The position numbers were made by a program, and so were the translations under genes. A DNA stretch of 64,000 bases from positions 14,475,001 to 14,539,000 of the forward strand of contig CM049418.1 of the NCBI GenBank assembly GCA_026929865.2. The letters run 5' to 3'. The notes beneath the pieces are model-generated. The model saw nothing but the letters and a program-made list of their open reading frames with translations. It did not search any database and was not told the DNA's origin. This DNA is from Hyperoplus lanceolatus (taxonomy: Eukaryota > Chordata > Actinopteri > Uranoscopiformes > Ammodytidae). Shown here in pieces: positions 41,867 through 64,000 of the stretch (position 1 is its first letter; each line of letters opens with the position of its first letter).

Positions 41867-42407
41867 CTGAGGAGAAAGATGATTAAATAAGAAGCCTACA
41901 AAAAAGTAGGCTAACAACTGAGGATAACGATTCTGGTCTATATATTTTAGAAATATTATTCCAAAGAGGCTATCTCTATGGGGAAAGGGAAAGTTAAAAG
42001 TAGGCCTATAAATAAAATGAGGCTATATGATGAACATTAACAGCTCCAATGACAGAAACTGAGCTAACAGTTAGGCCAGTTATAGCCGTTAGCTCACATT
42101 AACTGATGGCTTTCTTAAGAGGGTTAAGGTTAAGAGACAGGATAAGATATGCTTAGTTTAGAAATGGGAGGATGCTGATGATTGACGGGATGCGGAGAAG
42201 AGATTCGGGATGCTGATGATGCCATGCTGCTAAACAGCAGCGTAAAAAAAAAAACATTTCCCCACAGCCATCCACTTTTCAAACAACCACAATATTTAGT
42301 TAGACTCTGCTGCCATCCTGTGTCCGATATGTGAAGTGCAGCTACAAAATATTCCTCGTGAGAAGAAAAATTAATTAATACACACTTCTACATTTTTCAT
42401 TTCTGGC

Positions 42408-42413
42408 TTTATT
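42408..42413 (-). promoter_or_regulatory. Candidate poly(A) signal for atp11a
   Basis: AATAAA on the minus strand, about 4.2 kb after the most distal atp11a stop codon. No other gene on this strand intervenes, so it could end a long 3' UTR. Nearer hexamers also exist. Confidence 0.35.
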
Positions 42414-43401
42414 ATTTCTCAAGCACAATGTACAAGCTTTTACACTTTTTCTTTTGCCATTTGATAGCTACAGAAAGGTTGGCAAAAAAAACATCATTTC
42501 ACAAGTAAATCTCGATATGACTGTTAAAAACTGTATATAAAAAGACCCCGAAAACTGTACATCGATTAACATAACTACATGTATATATTATATATACTGC
42601 ATCCGAGTGTACAGCCATGTCTATACTGTTGGTAAATTAAGAACGATATACAATGATAACATTCAATCCACCTGTAATGGCTTTAAACGTTTCTACAGCA
42701 ACGTGTCAATCATCAGACAGGACAGTAGTTCAGTGCAGGGGGGGGGGGGGGGAGCTGACAACAATACACCAATCTCTCTCATTTTAGCTTTCATCTTTAA
42801 TGCTACTCATACATACATATTGTCCAGTGTTGATTTGTGCCAATACTTTTCTTCTACATAATTAAGACACACCATCACATCCAGAAAAGTAAAAAAAAAA
42901 CTCTAGCTTACTTACAAAAAGTAAACAGTAAAATTAAACAGAACGAAAATAAGCCGTAGTAAGTGTAACTCTGGCTATTAGTTTTTGTCATAATGATAAT
43001 GGTCCTAAAGAAAGATGCCTTTAAGTACCAACATTCAATCATAAACACAACAAAAGCTATGTGTGTTTGTGTTCATCGCAATATTTTTGTTCAGATGTGG
43101 TCTATTAGTTATTCGATAGAATGGGTTTATATGAACACTGAAATGTATTGATTTCTTCTATCTCTAATTTGTACATTCAGTAGTAGGAACAGGTCTTTTT
43201 GTACTATCCGCCCATAGAGACAGTTTTGCTTTGATTTTGCAGAGGTTGTGACATTGTATAAAACCCTTATTTTCGAGACATTGAAATAAAATGGAAATAT
43301 ACACATAAATATTCAAGAAAAAGTTCCAGTTTGTAACATTGACGGGAGTGCAGTTGATCGAAGATTAAAGAACAACCTAGCTCAAGACAGATATATTTTT
43401 C

Positions 43402-43775
43402 CTGTGTTCGAAAAGCCCTACTAACGTCCTCCCTCCTACATACTCAACATATATATATATATATACTACATACTGTCTACTGTACTTAATGATCGATTGT
43501 GTATGCGAGGTTCGCCGGACCGTTTACAGTTAAACTGAAGTTTACTGAGGCAATAAAGAATAAAATATATATATATATATGTGTCGTTTGAAAAGGCGCA
43601 ATGGGGCAGCAGAGTAGGAAAAGTAACTTAGCGATCCATACACAAAATCTTCCCGGAATCAAGTACTCATCCGGGCATTTCCCGCCTACACAAACTCGCA
43701 TACACAACCACAACATACTCAAATTGACGTCAAAATTAGTATGAGTAGCACGTTAGTAGGTCTTTTCAAACACAG
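43402..43775. mobile_element. MITE, GGCTGTGTT family, full copy
   Basis: The ends CTGTGTTCGAAAAG and, inverted, CTTTTCAAACACAG, with the internal blocks cctactaacgtcctccctcc and gtatgcgaggttcg. An AT microsatellite has expanded inside (43450-43465 and 43567-43581). Confidence 0.8.
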
Positions 43776-44435
43776 GGGAATTTTACATAATATACTAAAA
43801 AAACAAAAGAGTAAAAACATGATATTTTCAGAGACATAAGCCCTCCTGGACATACAGTGTATAAAACATTTGGAATAGAAACAATAAAAAAACATATTAA
43901 ACATAAATCATATTTATCTGTTTTGGTTCAGTAGTGGATTTGTTCATTGATAATTGTATGCTGTTTGTTCTAGAATAGCTCTTATTGGACAGTATGACTT
44001 GAGTACATTCATCTTATCACTCACTCTCTCCTAAGCCATGCGTCCATCATTTTGTTTTTGTACAATCGGAAAAAATGCCTTGAGATGTACCATGAAGCAG
44101 AAGCAGAGAGAGAGAAACTAGCACAAGGCACCTAATGTGGTTTACAGCAGCTACGAGCTATGTCTAGCAGCAACAAGGCTTTGGTTTTGTAGAAGAAGTG
44201 CTATTCAAAATCAAATCAAACTCTCTACTGTCACAATGGTGGATGGATGGAGTGCAGGACCAGAGTGGGGATGGATAGATGGCCCATCGGATGGGGGGAT
44301 GGAGGACGCTAGAAAGAAAGAGGGGAAGCATTGGAAGAAAAAGAAAGTGTAAAAGCAGAGTTCAAGACTGCGCAGCCAAGGGGAGAATCTCAGGCGAGCA
44401 TTAGCACTGGACCTGCTAACTACACGCCTTTTTAA

Positions 44436-44525
44436 AGCTACAGTGTGTAACTTCTGTCCCCCCCATTAAGAATTCTGAGTAATAACAACAACACTGTCGG
44501 CGCATCTACATGAGGTGAAGCCATG
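44436..44525. mobile_element. TTAA-type MITE end, related to 52660-52968
   Basis: TTAA at 44432-44435 is followed by AGCTACAGTGTGTAAC, then an inverted match to the right part of the element at 52660 (complement of tgtagatgcacccacagtgtt). The other end was not located. Confidence 0.55.
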
Positions 44526-44715
44526 GGTGGTTAAATGTATCATAATGATTTTCTCTATATAAGGCATCACGTCTGGGGCACTTGTGCTAAAATAGTATGA
44601 AATCAAAAATCCTATTTCAACAGTAAGGATTTAAATTTCCCTGTCTATTTAGCCTATTCTTTCTGATGGGCACTTTCATTTAAAGTCAACTATGGGTATG
44701 TGCATTAACCCCACC

Positions 44716-44755
<40 letters not shown>

Positions 44756-45129
44756 ACGGTATATCTATCGATGTTAAAAGCAAGATATTTCGCAAGTTTT
44801 CTTTGGTAGATTCTCTCTGTGGAAGATGATGTATTTACACGGTGACATTAAGGCATTAATAAAAAACCAGCTAGACAGCCTTTACAAAAAAAAACTATGT
44901 CATCACTAAAATACTAGTCTTTGTCTATAGCATTCTAGATGGATAGACATATGAAGGTCTACTGTTTAAAGTGCTGGACAGACAAGAAGACAGACGGATA
45001 TGCAGCGATAGGTTGAAACAGCTACACACACTTCAAAACGCTGCTCTACCTACGTGTGAGTTGGAAAGGCTTCAGTGTTGGTTGTGGAGCTAGAGTTGGT
45101 ATTTTTTTTCTTTTTAAAAGGACTGTTAA

Positions 45130-45394
45130 AGCTGGGGTATATGATTTGGGAAGAAAATAGCAGTTGGGATAGAGATTCAAATCCAAATACCTCAACCGCT
45201 CCACTTGTTCTCTTTGGTCCCTCCCTGACATGCTCTACACCAACAACGTCGTGTGAATGGACAGTCCCAGCAGCCAATAAGAACAGAGAATCGGATTTTT
45301 TTTTTTTTTTTTTAAGAATCGGAGCCTCGCTCTGATTGGTCAAAGTGTACTGCTCATGTTCACTTTGACCAATCAGAAATCATATACCCCAGCT
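45130..45394. mobile_element. TTAA-flanked MITE with internal palindrome
   Basis: TTAA at 45126-45129 and 45395-45398. The 18-bp terminal inverted repeats are perfect (AGCTGGGGTATATGATTT). Inside, CTGATTGGTCAAAGTG and its exact complement flank a 13-base loop around 45331-45375. Confidence 0.85.
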
Positions 45395-45837
45395 TTAACC
45401 AGGACCAACTTTAGATGGACTAACCCAACACTTCAAGCCTTACCGCGTCACTCCACTACGCCTGCTTACAGTGTGGTAAGAACCAGAGTCCTACGGAGTG
45501 TTGCGGAAAAAGATGTTGGCAAACAAGCAACACCAGTTATGCCTAAAGAGAAGACAGACAGACAGACACACAGACAGACAGAGAGAGAGACAGAGTGAGA
45601 GAAAGGGGATGGTAGGAATGTAGATACAATAGAAATGCTCAAGCTGGCGTAAACACTGTCTTCAGCAGCAGCAGCAGCGGCACCATGCCACTCACAACAC
45701 ATTATGATTAGCGCCATAATTGTAAAAAAAAAACCGAATTAAATAAAAAAAGTACACTTCAGCTGCAGGCAGACGTAAGGGGCCATTGCACATATTACAG
45801 TGTGGAACAATTAGTTTTTTTTAAGAACTCAAAGCTC

Positions 45838-45839
<2 letters not shown>

Positions 45840-45934
<95 letters not shown>
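45840..45934. repeat. (GT)n microsatellite
   Basis: A pure GT run in the presumed atp11a 3' UTR. A shorter GT run follows at 46001-46025. Confidence 0.95.
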
Positions 45935-45936
<2 letters not shown>

Positions 45937-45999
45937 TGACATCAATAAACTGAGCCCTTTGCATGTGGTGGTGGCGGCGGCGGGGAGCCCGGCCTTGTC

Positions 46000-46031
<32 letters not shown>

Positions 46032-46593
46032 GAGTTGTTTCTTAGAGCCGTCCCCCTGTGCTTGTGAAGGTCACTTGCATACTAATCCTTTACAAATGGA
46101 TTACAGTTGCTATCGGAGACAGTGTCGGCCATTTGTCTCCCAGCAAAGTAACATAGATAAGTCACTTTTAGCTGCTTTCCCAGCTGGGCGAGCAGTGACT
46201 TGGTCGCCTTAGCAGCAGCCTAATATGACATCATTTCTCAGTTTTTGTGTAATAAACGCCGATGATGTAGTAACTTATCAATGACGTAATAACATTTCTG
46301 AACAAAGAAGGTGATAACTTGTTGCCCATTACGTAATATTAGCTATTACAATATTGGCTGGTTGCAATAGTAAAGGTTACTGTCATGGAAGTGTGATACT
46401 TTGTAGCCATTACTACAAATGAAATGTTTCAATCTAAAGTGATTGAAGTGTGTTATCACATTATCGGCTGTAGGATTTCTTAAAAACCCTGGTTGCTACA
46501 CTCCTGTCATTCAGTTCAACTCCTAGTTGATGATGCCATTGTATCAAGTTATAAGATAGAACAGAAACCCGCTGAGGCAGAAAAAAAATAAAA

Positions 46594-63344
<16,751 letters not shown>

Positions 63345-63376
63345 CTGCATAGCAAGAGGAAGACATGCTTATATAC

Positions 63377-63610
63377 AGCTGCGGAACAAAATTAAGAGAC
63401 CAGACTGGATTTTTATTCAATCTTCATCTCTACATAACTTATTGAAAATGCTCTTAAATGACAGAAAATTTATTGGAATTTGGTAGCAATGTTGTCAGTA
63501 GTATATAGAATGAAACCAACATGTTCATTATACTCAAACATACGCCTATAAATAGTACAACGAGAGACACTGAACATTCGGAGTGGTCTCTTATTTTTTT
63601 TCCAGAGCTG
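63377..63610. mobile_element. Mariner-type MITE copy 2
   Basis: TA at 63375-63376 and 63611-63612. The ends CAGCTGCGGAAC and, inverted, TCCAGAGCTG, with subterminal attaagagaccag. Same family as 30431-30630. Confidence 0.8.
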
Positions 63611-64000
63611 TATTTGATTTGTTTTCTTAAATCAATGTAGGCGGTTCCTTTGAGCAAACCCCCCTAACCTCCAAGTCCGCCCCCCCCCCCAAAAAAAAAA
63701 AAAAAAACACACACACCACACACCAATAAGAATATGTTTTGGCTACTCCCTATCAACAATAAAACTATTTTCTGTGTGTTTTGGTTTCTTATAAGAATAT
63801 AAAAAATCCCATATGAGCCGTTCTATGATAGGCAGATTTAACCCACTGTCAGTGGCTGGTTGCTAAATGAAAAACACTATCAGCATGGTTGTAATCCTTG
63901 AGTCCCCCCCAGACATGTACCAACATGCCCTTAAGAGGGCTTGTTGTTGTTGTTGTCTCATCTAACGGGCTGAAGGGCCGCCGCGGGTGGCACACGCGCG
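63611..64000. other. atp11a intron, right edge
   Basis: A C-run/A-run junction at 63678-63706 and AT-rich sequence. No exon was seen before the window ends. Confidence 0.5.

Larger units (their letters stand above)
42414..46593 (-). other. Probable atp11a 3' UTR or downstream DNA
   Basis: No coding exon is recognised here. The stretch holds a GGCTGTGTT MITE (43402), part of a TTAA MITE (44436), a short CA repeat (44720-44753), a hairpin MITE (45130), AGAC-rich DNA (45550-45600) and two GT repeats (45840-45934, 46001-46025). Confidence 0.45.

Noticed and set aside
42607-42861. 84-codon ORF near the possible end of the atp11a transcript
   Set aside because: It crosses a poly(G) run and has no recognisable domain; likely chance in UTR or intergenic DNA.
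45075-45343. ORFs on both strands at 45050-45343
   Set aside because: They fall inside the palindromic MITE 45130-45394.

Overview
This 64-kb window is nuclear DNA from a ray-finned (teleost) fish. Four vertebrate genes with many short exons and GT/AG introns are readable. The spaces between exons carry long (CA/GT)n microsatellites, tRNA-derived SINEs of the kind common in teleosts, and many short inverted-repeat transposons (MITEs). One gene is a teleost-type six-cysteine astacin protease. There are no bacterial-style operons, CRISPR arrays or true rRNA/tRNA genes.

Layout. (1) 1-2.3 kb, + strand: the last two coding exons and 3' UTR of a paraspeckle DBHS protein (pspc1). (2) 2.3-7.4 kb: intergenic, with MITEs, a SINE and a GA-rich stretch just before the next gene. 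(3) 7.4-26 kb, + strand: a complete 16-exon arhgap20 (1,015 codons before the stop; PH, RA-like and RhoGAP domains), followed by a 3' UTR holding an hAT-type MITE. (4) 27.4-28.8 kb: a decayed THAP-domain transposase with a striking perfect palindrome. (5) 30.1-38.7 kb, - strand: a complete 11-exon astacin metalloprotease (275 aa). Its propeptide is built from repeated symmetric phase-1 mini-exons and is interrupted by a 4-kb, 60-bp-period tandem array. (6) 39-42 kb: LTR-like sequence, a broken L1-like LINE, a SINE tail and two unrecognised exon-like fragments. (7) 42.4-63.3 kb, - strand: the 3' part of the P4-ATPase phospholipid flippase gene atp11a. It runs from a membrane segment before the DKTGTLT phosphorylation site to two alternative C-termini, with a long probable 3' UTR. 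Its 5' exons lie beyond the right edge.

The genes do not form a pathway. They are unrelated neighbours: an RNA-binding nuclear body protein, a Rho GTPase regulator, a secreted protease and a lipid flippase. The most unusual content is the 60-bp array inside the astacin propeptide region (open on both strands, array edge sharing sequence with an exon-intron junction), a candidate 24-nt microexon in atp11a, CA/GU repeats directly beside many atp11a splice sites, and a dense collection of unrelated MITE families that all sit at TTAA targets. All exon boundaries are read by eye from splice consensus, reading frame and remembered family sequence; no alignment was run.
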